NCBI RefSeq assembly: GCF_001644575.1
Contig: NZ_CP015596.1
Location: 4,216,001-4,280,000, forward strand
DNA from: Mycobacterium adipatum
GTDB lineage: Bacteria; Actinomycetota; Actinomycetes; Mycobacteriales; Mycobacteriaceae
Length of the DNA stretch: 64,000 nucleotides
Reading direction: 5' to 3'
Below are positions 20,555 to 29,348 of this stretch, piece by piece. Both the position numbers and the translations under genes were made by a program. Below the pieces are notes generated by a model. The model searched no databases, had not been told where the DNA came from, and worked only from the letters and a program-made list of their open reading frames with translations. Within the stretch, counting starts at the first letter, position 1; each line of letters opens with the position of its first letter.

Positions 20555-20957
20555 CGTTGTTCACCTCGAAGGTCACCTCGGTGCCCGACTTCAGGGTGCG
20601 CCCGACGGTGCAGACCTGGTCGATGGCGCGTTCGACGACGGTCAGCAGCCGCTTCACCTCGTCCTCGGACATCCCGGACAGATCGACCTCGAGGGTCTCG
20701 GCGAGCAGCGGATAGCGCTCCTGCTCGCGGTCGGCCGCCCCGGACACCCGGATGGTGGTGGCGTAATCGTCGCCGAGGCGGCGGCGCAACGGTGCGTCAC
20801 TGCTCATCCCGCTGCACGCGGCCAGCGCGATCTTCATCAGCTCACCCGGGGTGAATACGCCCTCGACGTCCTCTGACCCGACCAGTACCTCGGCGCCGCG
20901 CGTGCTGCGCCCGGTGTAGCGGCGCACGCCGGTCCGCTCGACCCACAGTTCCGTCAT
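20547..20957 (-). CDS. OsmC-family peroxiredoxin-like protein
   Basis: 136 residues from the ATG at 20957 (MTELWVERTGVRRY). OsmC/Ohr proteins reduce organic peroxides with two cysteines. Here the expected pair appears in ALAACSGMSSD and AIDQVCTVGRTLKSG. The N-terminal Arg-containing strand (GVRRYTGRSTRGAEVLVG) fits the fold. It occupies the Rv2923c position between acyP and mutM. It diverges from the Pro-rich membrane protein at 21018, leaving a 60-base shared promoter region. Confidence 0.88.
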   Translation of the reverse strand: MTELWVERTGVRRYTGRSTRGAEVLVGSEDVEGVFTPGELMKIALAACSGMSSDAPLRRRLGDDYATTIRVSGAADREQERYPLLAETLEVDLSGMSEDEVKRLLTVVERAIDQVCTVGRTLKSGTEVTFEVNNVG

Positions 20958-21017
20958 TCCGGCGAGTCTACGGAGCCGCGCGTTAGTGTTGAACCACACC
21001 ACTGAGGAGCCGACGCC

Positions 21018-21683
21018 GTGACGTACTACCCCCCGCAACAGCCGGGGCCGCCAGAACCCTGGGGTCCGCACCAGCAGGGCTCGTGGGATCCCCAGCAGCA
21101 GCCGCAGGCCTATGAGTACCCGGCGTATGACACGCCCGCCCCGGCACAGCCGTACCGCCAGCAGCCCTACAACCAGCAGCCCTACGGCTACGGCGCTCCG
21201 CCCCCGGGATACCCGTACGGTTACCCGGCGCAGCCGCCGAAGAAGAGCAACGGCACCTGGTGGCTACTCGGTGGCCTGGCGAGCCTGCTGATCGTGGCGG
21301 CGCTGGTGGTCGGCGGGGTGTTCCTGTTGCGGTCCGGCGATCAGATCCTGGTGTCCACCGACGAAGCCCAGATCCAGCAGCTCGTCGAGGACTTCAGCGC
21401 CGCCGGCAACACCGGTAAGTTCTCCGAGCTGGGCCAGTACTTCTGCGCCGCCGAGGCCGGGATGTTCGGCGCCCTCGGGGAACTCGGCGACATCCTGGAG
21501 GGCATCGACGTACCGCAGGGTGCCCCGACCACCGAGATCACCGCCACCGATATCACAGTCAAAGGGGATGTCGCGTCGGCGAAGATGAATGGCGGCGGCC
21601 CGTTCGACACCGCCTACTTCCGCAAGGAATCCGGCGAGTGGAAAGTGTGCATGTCCGCCGCGGTGGAGTTCAGTCAGCGATAG
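21018..21683 (+). CDS. Single-pass membrane protein with Pro/Gln/Tyr-rich head
   Basis: 221 residues from the GTG at 21018, preceded by GAGGAG. Residues 1-75 are a low-complexity cytoplasmic head rich in P, Q, Y and G ([12 protein letters not shown]). Residues 81-105 are a transmembrane helix ([24 protein letters not shown]). Residues 110-221 form a small external domain resembling the NTF2/DUF4878-like lumazine group in shape ([21 protein letters not shown], with two Cys). Function unknown; such proteins are common in mycobacteria. It overlaps the end of convergent mutM by 14 bases. Confidence 0.75.
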   Translation: MTYYPPQQPGPPEPWGPHQQGSWDPQQQPQAYEYPAYDTPAPAQPYRQQPYNQQPYGYGAPPPGYPYGYPAQPPKKSNGTWWLLGGLASLLIVAALVVGGVFLLRSGDQILVSTDEAQIQQLVEDFSAAGNTGKFSELGQYFCAAEAGMFGALGELGDILEGIDVPQGAPTTEITATDITVKGDVASAKMNGGGPFDTAYFRKESGEWKVCMSAAVEFSQR

Positions 21684-22539
21684 CCACGCGCCGAATACGC
21701 GGCCGCGGTTGGCATTTCGGGCAGTAGTAGGACGAGCGGTTCATGAACTTGTCTCGCTGCATCACCGCACCACACCGTCGGCACGCCTGATCGACGCGCC
21801 CGTAGGCCTCCAGCGAGCGCTCGAAGTACCCGGATTCGCCGTTGACGTTGACATACAGCGAGTCGAAGGAGGTGCCGCCCTGGCTCAGCGCCCCGGTCAT
21901 CACCGCTTTGGCGGCGTCGAGCACCTCGGCGAGCTGCCGCTTGGTCAACGCCGACGCCAACCGGGCGCCGTTGATCTTGGCCCGCCAGAGCGCCTCGTCG
22001 GCGTAGATGTTGCCGATCCCGGAGACCACCGTCTGGTCGAGCAGTTGGCGCTTGATCTCGGAATGCTTGCGCCGCAACACCGTCACCACGCCGTCGCGGT
22101 TGAAATCGGGGTCCAGCGGGTCACGTGCGATATGCGCGACGGGTTCGGGCAGCTCGGTGCCGTCGATGGTCACCAGATCGGTGAGCATCCAACCCCCGAA
22201 TGTCCGCTGGTCGACGAAGTTCATCGTCATGCCGTTGTCGAGCATGGTGGTGATGCGCAGATGTGACGGGTTGGGCACCGGCCCGAGCAGCATCTGCCCG
22301 CTCATGCCCAGGTGCACGACGAGCGCGTCACCACTGGACATGGTGAGCCACAGGTATTTTCCGCGCCGGCCGGTGCCGGTGATGGTGTTGCCGCGCAGCC
22401 GGGCGGCAAGGTCGATCGAACCGGCCAGGTGCCGGCGAGACGCACGCGGATGCAGTACCTCGACGTCGGTGATGGTGCGGTCCAGGACGTGCGCGGCCAA
22501 ACCCCGCCGCACCACCTCGACCTCAGGAAGTTCCGGCAT
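21670..22539 (-). CDS. mutM: Formamidopyrimidine-DNA glycosylase
   Basis: 289 residues from the ATG at 22539 ([14 protein letters not shown]); Pro2, the catalytic nucleophile, and Glu3 are in place. The enzyme removes 8-oxoguanine and other oxidised purines and nicks the abasic site. The helix-two-turn-helix part includes the family stretch ([13 protein letters not shown]). The C-terminal zinc finger is C-x2-C at CRRCGAVMQ and C-x2-C at YYCPKCQ. Its start overlaps the end of rnc by 17 bases, so both come from the sepIVA/DUF177-side transcript. Confidence 0.96.
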   Translation of the reverse strand: MPELPEVEVVRRGLAAHVLDRTITDVEVLHPRASRRHLAGSIDLAARLRGNTITGTGRRGKYLWLTMSSGDALVVHLGMSGQMLLGPVPNPSHLRITTMLDNGMTMNFVDQRTFGGWMLTDLVTIDGTELPEPVAHIARDPLDPDFNRDGVVTVLRRKHSEIKRQLLDQTVVSGIGNIYADEALWRAKINGARLASALTKRQLAEVLDAAKAVMTGALSQGGTSFDSLYVNVNGESGYFERSLEAYGRVDQACRRCGAVMQRDKFMNRSSYYCPKCQPRPRIRRVAIAD

Positions 22540-23239
22540 CCCCGGTCTCGTCACTGCCCGAGGCGTCGATGGCGCTCCACGCCGCGGCAGCCGCCTTCAG
22601 CTCCGCCTCTTTCTTGGTGCGTCCCACACCGCGCCCGTACTCGCGTTCGGCGACGATGACGATCGCGGTGAATTCCTTGTCGTGGTCCGGCCCTTGCGCG
22701 CTCACGGTGTAGCTCGGCGGGCCCAGCCCGCGTGCGACGGACAGCTCCTGCAGGCTGCTCTTCCAGTCCAGCCCGGCACCGAGTGTCGGTGCGGTGTCGA
22801 GCAGATCGCTGAACAGCCGCAGGATCGCCTCCCGGGCGACAGCGTTGCCCTGATCCAGATAGATGGCGCCCAGGAGGGATTCGACACCGTCGGCGAGGAT
22901 GCTGGATTTGTCGGCTCCCCCGGAGCTCTCTTCGCCCTTGCCCAGCAGCAGGTGGTTGCCGAGACCCAATTTGCGCCCGACGTCGGCGAGGGCCTGGGTG
23001 TTGACGATGCTGGCGCGCAGCTTGGCCAGATCACCTTCGGGCCGCTCGGGATGGCGGTGGTAGAGCTCCTCGGTGATGGTGAGGCCCAGCACGGCGTCGC
23101 CGAGGAACTCCAGGCGCTCGTTGGTGGGCAGGCCACCGTTCTCGTAGGAGTAACTGCGGTGCGTCAGGGCGATGGTGAGCAGATCATCGGGCAACCGCAC
23201 GCCCAGCGCTTCGATCAGGGAGTCGCGCTCAGCCGTCAC
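22523..23239 (-). CDS. rnc: Ribonuclease III
   Basis: 238 residues from the GTG at 23239. It cleaves double-stranded RNA in rRNA and mRNA maturation. The catalytic signature is [20 protein letters not shown], with the later Asp/Glu pair in the [27 protein letters not shown] stretch. The C-terminal double-stranded-RNA-binding domain runs from [20 protein letters not shown] to the Ala-rich end. Its start overlaps the end of the DUF177 gene by 11 bases. The rpmF gene often found between these two elsewhere in bacteria is absent here. Confidence 0.96.
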   Translation of the reverse strand: MTAERDSLIEALGVRLPDDLLTIALTHRSYSYENGGLPTNERLEFLGDAVLGLTITEELYHRHPERPEGDLAKLRASIVNTQALADVGRKLGLGNHLLLGKGEESSGGADKSSILADGVESLLGAIYLDQGNAVAREAILRLFSDLLDTAPTLGAGLDWKSSLQELSVARGLGPPSYTVSAQGPDHDKEFTAIVIVAEREYGRGVGRTKKEAELKAAAAAWSAIDASGSDETGDAGTS

Positions 23240-23783
23240 TGCCGTCTCCGGCTTGGTCCTTCAGCGCGGCCAGCTTCGCCCAGCGCGGGTCGATCTTGTC
23301 GTGCGCGTGCCCCGGCTCGGCGTCTACCAGCGCGACACCGCAGTCCGGGCAGAGCCCGGCACAGTCTTCACGGCACAACGGCGCGAAGGGCAACACCAGT
23401 CCGACGGCATCGACAATGGACTGCTCGATGTCGACGCGGTCATCGACGACGTGTCCGACCTCGTCTTCCTCGGTGGTCGCTTCGGTGGTGCTACCCGGGT
23501 AGGCGAACAGTTCGGTGATGTCGATGGACACCTCGTCGCCGACCGGCTCCAGGCAACGCACGCATTCGCCGGTGGCGGGCCCGCTGACGGTGCCGGTGAC
23601 CAGCGCGCCCTCGGAAACCGATTCGATGCGCAGGTCCAGCTCGAGCGGGGCGCCCTGTTCGATGCGGATCAGGTCCAGACCGATGCGCGACGGCGATGGC
23701 ACCGTCTCGTGCACCTCGATCATCGAGCCCGGCCGACGACCCAGCCGCGAGATGTCGATCGCGAGGGGATTTTTGCCAGCCAT
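23229..23783 (-). CDS. DUF177 (YceD) family protein
   Basis: 184 residues from the ATG at 23783 ([19 protein letters not shown]). YceD proteins in other bacteria are tied to 23S rRNA or ribosome maturation; the exact role is unsettled. Features include a Cys pair in GECVRCLEP and a C-terminal cluster ([14 protein letters not shown]) that could bind zinc. It occupies the Rv2926c position upstream of rnc. In M. tuberculosis the neighbour on the other side is sepIVA; here a 6.7-kb plus-strand island lies between them. Confidence 0.9.
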   Translation of the reverse strand: MAGKNPLAIDISRLGRRPGSMIEVHETVPSPSRIGLDLIRIEQGAPLELDLRIESVSEGALVTGTVSGPATGECVRCLEPVGDEVSIDITELFAYPGSTTEATTEEDEVGHVVDDRVDIEQSIVDAVGLVLPFAPLCREDCAGLCPDCGVALVDAEPGHAHDKIDPRWAKLAALKDQAGDGSDG

Positions 23784-23978
23784 GAGCGCGATTCTACTTC
23801 GGCGCGGATGCTCAGCCGCCGCCCCGACGCCGATCACCGAGATTTTTAAGTCCGCCACCGCGCCGTAGCCGGTGAGGGCGGTGCTGTCGCGCGGTGGCCG
23901 GCCGAGCGGGCGCCGGTGACCGCGTTGCGGGCCGATACTCAGGACCACACGTCGGCTTGCTGCGTAAAGGATGTATAC

Positions 23979-25157
23979 GTGACCGTGAAGTTGCACTGGT
24001 TTCTGCCCACCTACGGCGACAGCCGGTTGATTGTCGGCGGCGGGCACGGCACTGCGGCCGGTGCCGCCAGCGGTGACCGCGAGGCGTCCATCGACTACCT
24101 GGCCTCCATCGTGCGCGCCGCCGAGCAATTCGGCTTCACCGGTGCGCTCATCCCGACCGGCGCCTGGTGCGAGGACGCGTTCGTCACCGCCGCCCTGCTG
24201 GCGCGCGAGACCACCGCATTGGCGTTCCTGGTGGCGTTCCGGCCGGGGCTGGTGAGCCCGACGCTGTCGGCGCAGATGGCCGCCACCTTCGCCCGGCACG
24301 CCCCCGGACGCCTCTTGCTCAACGTCGTCGTCGGGGGTGAGGCGCACGAACAGCGCGCCTTCGGTGACCATCTGGACAAGGATGCCCGCTACGCCCGCGC
24401 CGACGAGTTCCTCGAGGTGGTGCGCCGACTGTGGGCCGGTGAGACGGTCAGCCTGGACGGCGAGTACGTCAAGGTCGAGCAGGCCGCCCTGGCGGTGCCG
24501 CCCAATCCGGTGCCACCGCTGTATTTCGGGGGCAGTTCCGCGGCCGCCGGTCCGGTCGCCGCGCGCCATGCCGATGTGTACCTCACCTGGGGTGAGCCGC
24601 CCGCTGCGGTCGCCGAGAAGATCGCCTGGATCCGCGCGGAAGCCGCCGCGCAGGGGCGCACGGTGCGCTTCGGTATCCGGCTGCACACCATCTCCCGGGA
24701 CACCGCACAAGAGGCGTGGGCGCAGGCCGACAAGCTGGTCGGTGCGTTGGACGAGGAGACCGTGCAGGCCGCCCAGGCGGGTCTGGCGCGCAGCCAGTCC
24801 GAGGGCCAGCGACGGATGCTGGCGCTGCACGAAGCCAACCGGGCGGACGGAACCTGGAGTGACGCGCGCAGTTTGGAGATCGCGCCGAACCTGTGGTCCG
24901 GGGTCGGGCTGGTGCGCGGCGGGGCGGGCACCGCGCTGGTGGGCAGTCATTCCGAGGTGGCCGACCGGATCGCCGAGTACGCCGCGATCGGTATCGACGA
25001 GTTCATCTTCTCCGGCTACCCGCACCTGGAGGAACTGTTCTGGTTCGGTGAGGGCGTGGTGCCGATCCTGCGGCAGCGCGGCCTGTTCAATGTGGGATCC
25101 ACGGATTCGCCGACAGCGCCCGGTGTCTCGATTCCGTTCGTCGGATCGACGCGCTAA
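23979..25157 (+). CDS. LLM-class flavin monooxygenase, SsuD/SfnG-like
   Basis: 392 residues from the GTG at 23979, after AAAGGA. Luciferase-like (PF00296) enzymes of this branch use FMNH2 and oxygen to split carbon-sulfur bonds in alkanesulfonates or dimethyl sulfone. Family features: KLHWFLPTYGDSR at the N-terminus, a GFTGALIPTGAWCEDAF stretch, ARHAPGRLLLNVVVGG, and FGGSSAAAGPVAARHADVYLTWGEP. It is first of five plus-strand genes, 94 bases before the cupin. No flavin reductase is in the island, so FMNH2 must come from elsewhere. The substrate could instead be an N-methyl compound given its Tmm and Tdm neighbours; that is inference. Confidence 0.85.
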   Translation: MTVKLHWFLPTYGDSRLIVGGGHGTAAGAASGDREASIDYLASIVRAAEQFGFTGALIPTGAWCEDAFVTAALLARETTALAFLVAFRPGLVSPTLSAQMAATFARHAPGRLLLNVVVGGEAHEQRAFGDHLDKDARYARADEFLEVVRRLWAGETVSLDGEYVKVEQAALAVPPNPVPPLYFGGSSAAAGPVAARHADVYLTWGEPPAAVAEKIAWIRAEAAAQGRTVRFGIRLHTISRDTAQEAWAQADKLVGALDEETVQAAQAGLARSQSEGQRRMLALHEANRADGTWSDARSLEIAPNLWSGVGLVRGGAGTALVGSHSEVADRIAEYAAIGIDEFIFSGYPHLEELFWFGEGVVPILRQRGLFNVGSTDSPTAPGVSIPFVGSTR

Positions 25158-25205
25158 CGGCACAGGCACCTCGGCGTAATCTCGCGGAAATCCCCGCATG
25201 GTTTC

Positions 25206-25232
25206 CTCACATCAGACGTTGTTTCATGTGAG
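25206..25232. promoter_or_regulatory. Inverted repeat upstream of the cupin-tdm-tmm operon, candidate operator
   Basis: CTCACAT at 25206-25212 and ATGTGAG at 25226-25232 are perfect inverted arms with a 13-base spacer. The site ends 19 bases before the GTG start of the cupin gene and just before its GGAGG site, a typical repressor position. No regulator gene lies inside the island, so the binding protein is unknown. Confidence 0.5.
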
Positions 25233-25251
25233 AGATCATGATGGAGGTTCT

Positions 25252-25626
25252 GTGACGAGTACGGCCGCGCCCATCTTTCAGGTGACCTCGGGTTTCTGGG
25301 AGTCCCTTCCGCAGATGTCCCTCGAGCAGTACCCGGGAACCGAGGGTTTCATCGATGATGTCTACGCCAACCCCGACGGCGTGCCCATGTGTTCGGGCTA
25401 CTTCGAGCTGCGCAATACCGATGCGCCGCTTGACTATTACTACGCCTACGACGAGATGAAGGTCGTCCTCGAAGGCGAATTCCGGTTGGAGAACCCGGAC
25501 ACCGGCCAGGTGCAGATCGCGCGGGCCAAGGACGCGATCTTCTTTCCGAAAGGGTCGCGCATCCTGTTCTCCACCCCGGACCATGCGCTGGCGTTCTACG
25601 TCGGCTACCGGTCGTTCGCCCCCTGA
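25252..25626 (+). CDS. Cupin-domain protein, EutQ-like
   Basis: 124 residues from the GTG at 25252, which follows a clear GGAGG; an in-frame ATG at 25198 lacks one. The protein is a single small beta-barrel cupin (YYAYDEMKVVLEGEFRLENP, then AKDAIFFPKGSRILFSTPDHALAFYVGYR), most like the EutQ/acetate-kinase cupin group. The first cupin motif lacks the usual two histidines (YAYDEMK), so classical metal binding is doubtful. It is 20 bases upstream of the Tdm-like gene and probably co-transcribed. The role is unknown; DMSP-lyase cupins are another family with different motifs. Confidence 0.75.
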   Translation: MTSTAAPIFQVTSGFWESLPQMSLEQYPGTEGFIDDVYANPDGVPMCSGYFELRNTDAPLDYYYAYDEMKVVLEGEFRLENPDTGQVQIARAKDAIFFPKGSRILFSTPDHALAFYVGYRSFAP

Positions 25627-25646
25627 TCCCGCCGCCGGAACCCGGC

Positions 25647-27935
25647 ATGATCGAACGATTTCGGGTGGCACCCGGCGCGGTCGTCGCGGTGACGGTCACC
25701 GGTGGCGACCGCTTCGAGGTGATCGACCGGTACGGGCGTCAACCCGTGGAGATGACGGTGCTCGCCGCCGATCCCCGGGCCGTCTGTCCATCGGCACCGG
25801 ACTCCCCCGCCACCGTGCTGCGCAGCCTGGTGGCCGGACCGGATGAGAACGGCTACGCCGCCGGGCGCATCCTGGCGCTGCTGTCCCGCCACGTCGACCA
25901 GGACCGGGCCCGGGCCACCCGGTTGTTCGACACCGACTCCGCAGCTGGTTCCCGGCTCGGCTTCGCCGTCGACGGCGATGCGGTGGTGCTGATCGCCGCG
26001 CCCGCTGACCCGATGGACATTTCGGTCGACGAACCGAATCCGCCGTCGGAGGTGATGGTCGACGTGCACCGGGCCCGCCCGATGCCTGTCGGGCAACGGG
26101 AGCTGCCCGCACCGCTGGCCGAACCCCTATGGGACATGCGCATCGATGCCTGCACCGCGTCGTCCTATGAGATCCGGGCCGGGCAGTTCGTCCAGATCAT
26201 CGATGTGCAGGGCCGGCAGTGTTCCGATTTCCTGGCCTTCGATGCCCGCGGTCTCGTCGCCGGCCGCGAGTACGGTCTGGACGCCACCACCACCCGCACC
26301 ATCGGCGGCGGCGCGTACCCACAGCCCGGGCTGTTCGGCAAGTTCTTCGACGGCCGGGCACAGCCCCTCGTCGAGGTGGTCCGCGACACCGTGGGCAGGC
26401 ACGACACCTTCGCGCTGGCCTGCACCGCCAAGTACTACGCCGATTTCGGATACCCCGGGCATGTCAACTGCACCGACAACTTCAATGCCACGCTGTCGCG
26501 GTTCGGGGTGTCCGCCCGCACCGGCTGGCCGGCGCTGAACCTGTTCTACAACACGGCCTTCGACGCCGCGCATCAGCTGACGTCCGATGAGCCGTGGTCG
26601 CGGCCCGGCGATTACGTGATGCTGCGGGCCTGCACCGACCTGGTGTGCGCATCGTCGGCCTGCCCGGACGATATCGACCCCGCCAACGGCTGGACACCCA
26701 CCGACATCCACATCCGCGTCTACGACTCCACCAGGAGGTTCTCTGTGGCGGTGGGACACCGACTGACCCCGGACTCCGAACCCGTGCTGACCAAGCCCAC
26801 CGCATTCGCGGCCAGGACCGGTGCACTGACCTCCAATTTCACCGAGTACCAGGGCTACTGGCTGCCCAACAGCTTTGACAGTCACGGACCGCAGCAGGAG
26901 TACTGGGCGTGTCGGGAACGTGTCGCGGTGATGGATCTTTCGGCGCTGCGCAAGTTCGAGGTCACCGGCCCCGACGCCGAAGCCCTGCTGCAGGCCACGT
27001 TGACCCGCGATATCCGGCGGCTGTCCCGCGGGCAGGTGGTGTACTCGGCGATGTGCACCGAGTCCGGCGGTGTCATCGACGACTGCACGGTGCTGCGGCT
27101 GAGCGACACCAATTTTCGGTTCATCGGCGGTGACCCGCACGACGGACTCTGGTTACGCACCCAGGCCGAACGGCTCGGGTTGCACCAGGTATGGATCAAG
27201 GACTCCACCGACCAGATGCACAACATCGCCGTGCAGGGGCCGGCCAGTCGTGACGTGCTTGCCGGGTTGATCTGGTCTGCGCCGACCCAGCCCGACCTGG
27301 GTGACCTGGGATGGTTCCGGTTCCTGATCGGCCGCCTCGGGGGTCCCGACGGGATTGCGCTGTTGGTGTCGCGCACCGGGTACTCCGGGGAACTCGGCTA
27401 TGAGCTGTGGGTGCACCCCCGTGACGCCGAAACCCTCTGGGACGCCGTGTGGCTGGCCGGTGAGCCGCACGGCCTGGTGCCGTTGGGGATGGAGGCGCTG
27501 GAGATGCTGCGCGTCGAGTCGGGCCTGATCGCGGCGGGTCACGAGTTCGACGATCAGATCGACCCGTTCGAAGCCGGTATCGGGTTCACCGTCCCGCTGA
27601 AGTCCAAGTCCGACGATTTCGTCGGCCGCGCGGCACTTGTCGAACGCAAGGCGCACCCGCAGCGGGCGCTGGTCGGCCTTCGGCTCGACGGCAACGAGAC
27701 CGCCGCGCACGGAGACGGTGTGCACATCGGTCGCGTCCAGGTCGGCGTGATTACCAGCGGTGTGCGCTCACCGATTCTGGGCACCAGCATCGCGTTGTGC
27801 CGCATGGCCATCCAACACACCGAGCCCGGCACCCGGGTGGAGATCGGCAAGCTCGACGGATACCGCAAGCGCATCGGCGCCACCGTGACGACCTTCCCCT
27901 TCTACGACCCCGACAAGACCCGCCCTCGATCATGA
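25647..27935 (+). CDS. tdm: Trimethylamine N-oxide demethylase-like protein (DUF1989 + GcvT)
   Basis: 762 residues. Domains: a degenerate DUF1989-like half (1-150), a DUF1989 domain (about 160-345), and a GcvT/aminomethyltransferase folate domain (about 395-760). Candidate zinc ligands in DUF1989 are C192, H252, C275 and the C329/C334/C339 cluster. The GcvT part has RTGYSGELGYEL at 576-587. Known bacterial TMAO demethylases (Tdm) have this same DUF1989-GcvT architecture and size. They split TMAO to dimethylamine and formaldehyde and pass the one-carbon unit to tetrahydrofolate. The gene ends 19 bases before a Tmm-type monooxygenase that would make TMAO. Assignment rests on architecture plus neighbour; another N- or S-methyl substrate is possible. 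Confidence 0.8.
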   Translation: MIERFRVAPGAVVAVTVTGGDRFEVIDRYGRQPVEMTVLAADPRAVCPSAPDSPATVLRSLVAGPDENGYAAGRILALLSRHVDQDRARATRLFDTDSAAGSRLGFAVDGDAVVLIAAPADPMDISVDEPNPPSEVMVDVHRARPMPVGQRELPAPLAEPLWDMRIDACTASSYEIRAGQFVQIIDVQGRQCSDFLAFDARGLVAGREYGLDATTTRTIGGGAYPQPGLFGKFFDGRAQPLVEVVRDTVGRHDTFALACTAKYYADFGYPGHVNCTDNFNATLSRFGVSARTGWPALNLFYNTAFDAAHQLTSDEPWSRPGDYVMLRACTDLVCASSACPDDIDPANGWTPTDIHIRVYDSTRRFSVAVGHRLTPDSEPVLTKPTAFAARTGALTSNFTEYQGYWLPNSFDSHGPQQEYWACRERVAVMDLSALRKFEVTGPDAEALLQATLTRDIRRLSRGQVVYSAMCTESGGVIDDCTVLRLSDTNFRFIGGDPHDGLWLRTQAERLGLHQVWIKDSTDQMHNIAVQGPASRDVLAGLIWSAPTQPDLGDLGWFRFLIGRLGGPDGIALLVSRTGYSGELGYELWVHPRDAETLWDAVWLAGEPHGLVPLGMEALEMLRVESGLIAAGHEFDDQIDPFEAGIGFTVPLKSKSDDFVGRAALVERKAHPQRALVGLRLDGNETAAHGDGVHIGRVQVGVITSGVRSPILGTSIALCRMAIQHTEPGTRVEIGKLDGYRKRIGATVTTFPFYDPDKTRPRS

Positions 27936-27954
27936 CGTCCTTGAGGAGACCACG

Positions 27955-29292
27955 ATGACCAGAACCGCCGTGATCGGCGCCGGCCCCTGCGGGCTGGCCC
28001 AGTTGCACGCCTTCGAGCAGGCCCGCCAGGGCGGCGTCGACATCGGCGAGGTGGTGTGCTTCGAGAAGCAGAGCGACTGGGGCGGGCTGTGGAACTACAC
28101 CTGGCGCACGGGGTTGGACGCCCACGGAGATCCTGTGCACGGCAGCATGTATCGCTACCTGTGGTCCAACGGTCCCAAGGAGTGCCTGGAGTTCGCCGAC
28201 TACAGCTTCGATGAGCACTTCGGCGGGCCGATCCCGTCGTTCCCGCCACGCGAGGTGCTCTACGACTACATCGTCGGGCGGGCCAAGAAGAGCAATGTGC
28301 GCCAGTTCATCCAATTCGACACCGCCGTGCGCGAGATCAGCTATGAGGCGGACACGTTCAGTGTCACGGTCGAATCATGGGAGAACGGCCCCGGCGTGCT
28401 GCGCACCGAGACCTTCGACCACGTGATCGTCGCGACCGGACACTTCTCGATGCCCTACGTGCCGGAGTATCCCGGGTTCGAATCCTTCCCGGGCCGCATC
28501 CTGCACTCGCACGACTTCCGGGATGCCGTCGAGTTCGCCGGGAAGAACCTGCTGATCCTGGGCAGCAGCTATTCGGCCGAAGACATTGCGCTGCAGTCCC
28601 TGAAGTACGGCGCCGCGTCCATCACGATCGCCTACCGCAACGCGCCGATGGGTTTCGGCTGGCCCGAGGGCATCACCGAGGTTCCTGCGCTGCGGCATCT
28701 CGAGGGTCGGACCGCGCACTTCGCCGACGGCACCCGTCGCGATGTCGACGCGATCATCCTGTGCACCGGATACCAGCACCACTTCCCGTTCATCGACCCC
28801 GATCTGCGACTGGTGACCGCGAACAATCTGTATCCGGCCGGGCTGTACAAGGGCGTGGTGTCCACGGCCAACCCGAAGCTGCTGTACCTGGGCATGCAGG
28901 ACCAGTACTACACCTTCAACATGTTCGACGCGCAGGCGTTCGTCGCGCGTGACGTCGTGCTGGGCCGGTTGCCGCTGCCCACCGCCGAGGCGATGGCCGA
29001 TGATGTCGACGCGTGGCTGACCATGTATGCCGCCGTCGACACCGTCATGGAGCAGATCGATTTCCAGACCGCCTACGTGCGGGATCTGATGGCGCTCACC
29101 GACTACCCGGCGTTCGATCTCGACATGGTGCGCAGGCACTTCGTCACCTGGGAGCACGACAAGGACGAGAGCATCACCGGCTACCGCGACAAGTCGTTCG
29201 CCTCGCCGTGTACCGGAACGGTCGGGCCGATACCCAGTTCCACCTGGTGGGAGGAACTCGACGACAGCCTGGCGCGGTTCCTCGCTCGATAG
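27955..29292 (+). CDS. tmm: Trimethylamine monooxygenase (flavin-containing)
   Basis: 445 residues, matching proteobacterial Tmm. The enzyme uses FAD and NADPH to oxidise trimethylamine to its N-oxide, and family members also oxidise dimethyl sulfide to DMSO. Motifs: FAD GAGPCG at 8-13; the Tmm-specific stretches WGGLWNYTWRTGLD and MYRYLWSNGPKECLEFAD, with N72; the FMO signature FPGRILHSHDF at 178-188; NADPH GSSYSAED at 203-210; and CTGYQHHFPF. The match runs to the C-terminus by my recollection of the family sequence. An AGGAGA site precedes the ATG. This enzyme is best known from marine and methylotrophic proteobacteria, so a mycobacterial copy beside a Tdm-like gene is notable. Confidence 0.9.
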   Translation: MTRTAVIGAGPCGLAQLHAFEQARQGGVDIGEVVCFEKQSDWGGLWNYTWRTGLDAHGDPVHGSMYRYLWSNGPKECLEFADYSFDEHFGGPIPSFPPREVLYDYIVGRAKKSNVRQFIQFDTAVREISYEADTFSVTVESWENGPGVLRTETFDHVIVATGHFSMPYVPEYPGFESFPGRILHSHDFRDAVEFAGKNLLILGSSYSAEDIALQSLKYGAASITIAYRNAPMGFGWPEGITEVPALRHLEGRTAHFADGTRRDVDAIILCTGYQHHFPFIDPDLRLVTANNLYPAGLYKGVVSTANPKLLYLGMQDQYYTFNMFDAQAFVARDVVLGRLPLPTAEAMADDVDAWLTMYAAVDTVMEQIDFQTAYVRDLMALTDYPAFDLDMVRRHFVTWEHDKDESITGYRDKSFASPCTGTVGPIPSSTWWEELDDSLARFLAR

Positions 29293-29348
29293 AATCCCAC
29301 TGAGCCCAACGGGTGCCCGGGCCGCGGTGCGCAGGGCATGATCCCGAG

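Noticed and set aside
23784..23978. Possible SAM- or sulfur-related riboswitch upstream of the LLM monooxygenase gene
   Set aside because: No recognisable SAM motif or long paired leader could be identified by eye.
25252..25626. Cupin considered as a DMSP lyase (DddL/DddQ/DddW type)
   Set aside because: The two-histidine metal motifs of those lyases are not seen; the fold looks EutQ-like.
25647..27935. The GcvT fusion considered as DMSP demethylase DmdA or sarcosine/dimethylglycine dehydrogenase
   Set aside because: DmdA lacks the DUF1989 part, and no FAD-binding domain for a dehydrogenase is present; DUF1989-GcvT fits Tdm better.
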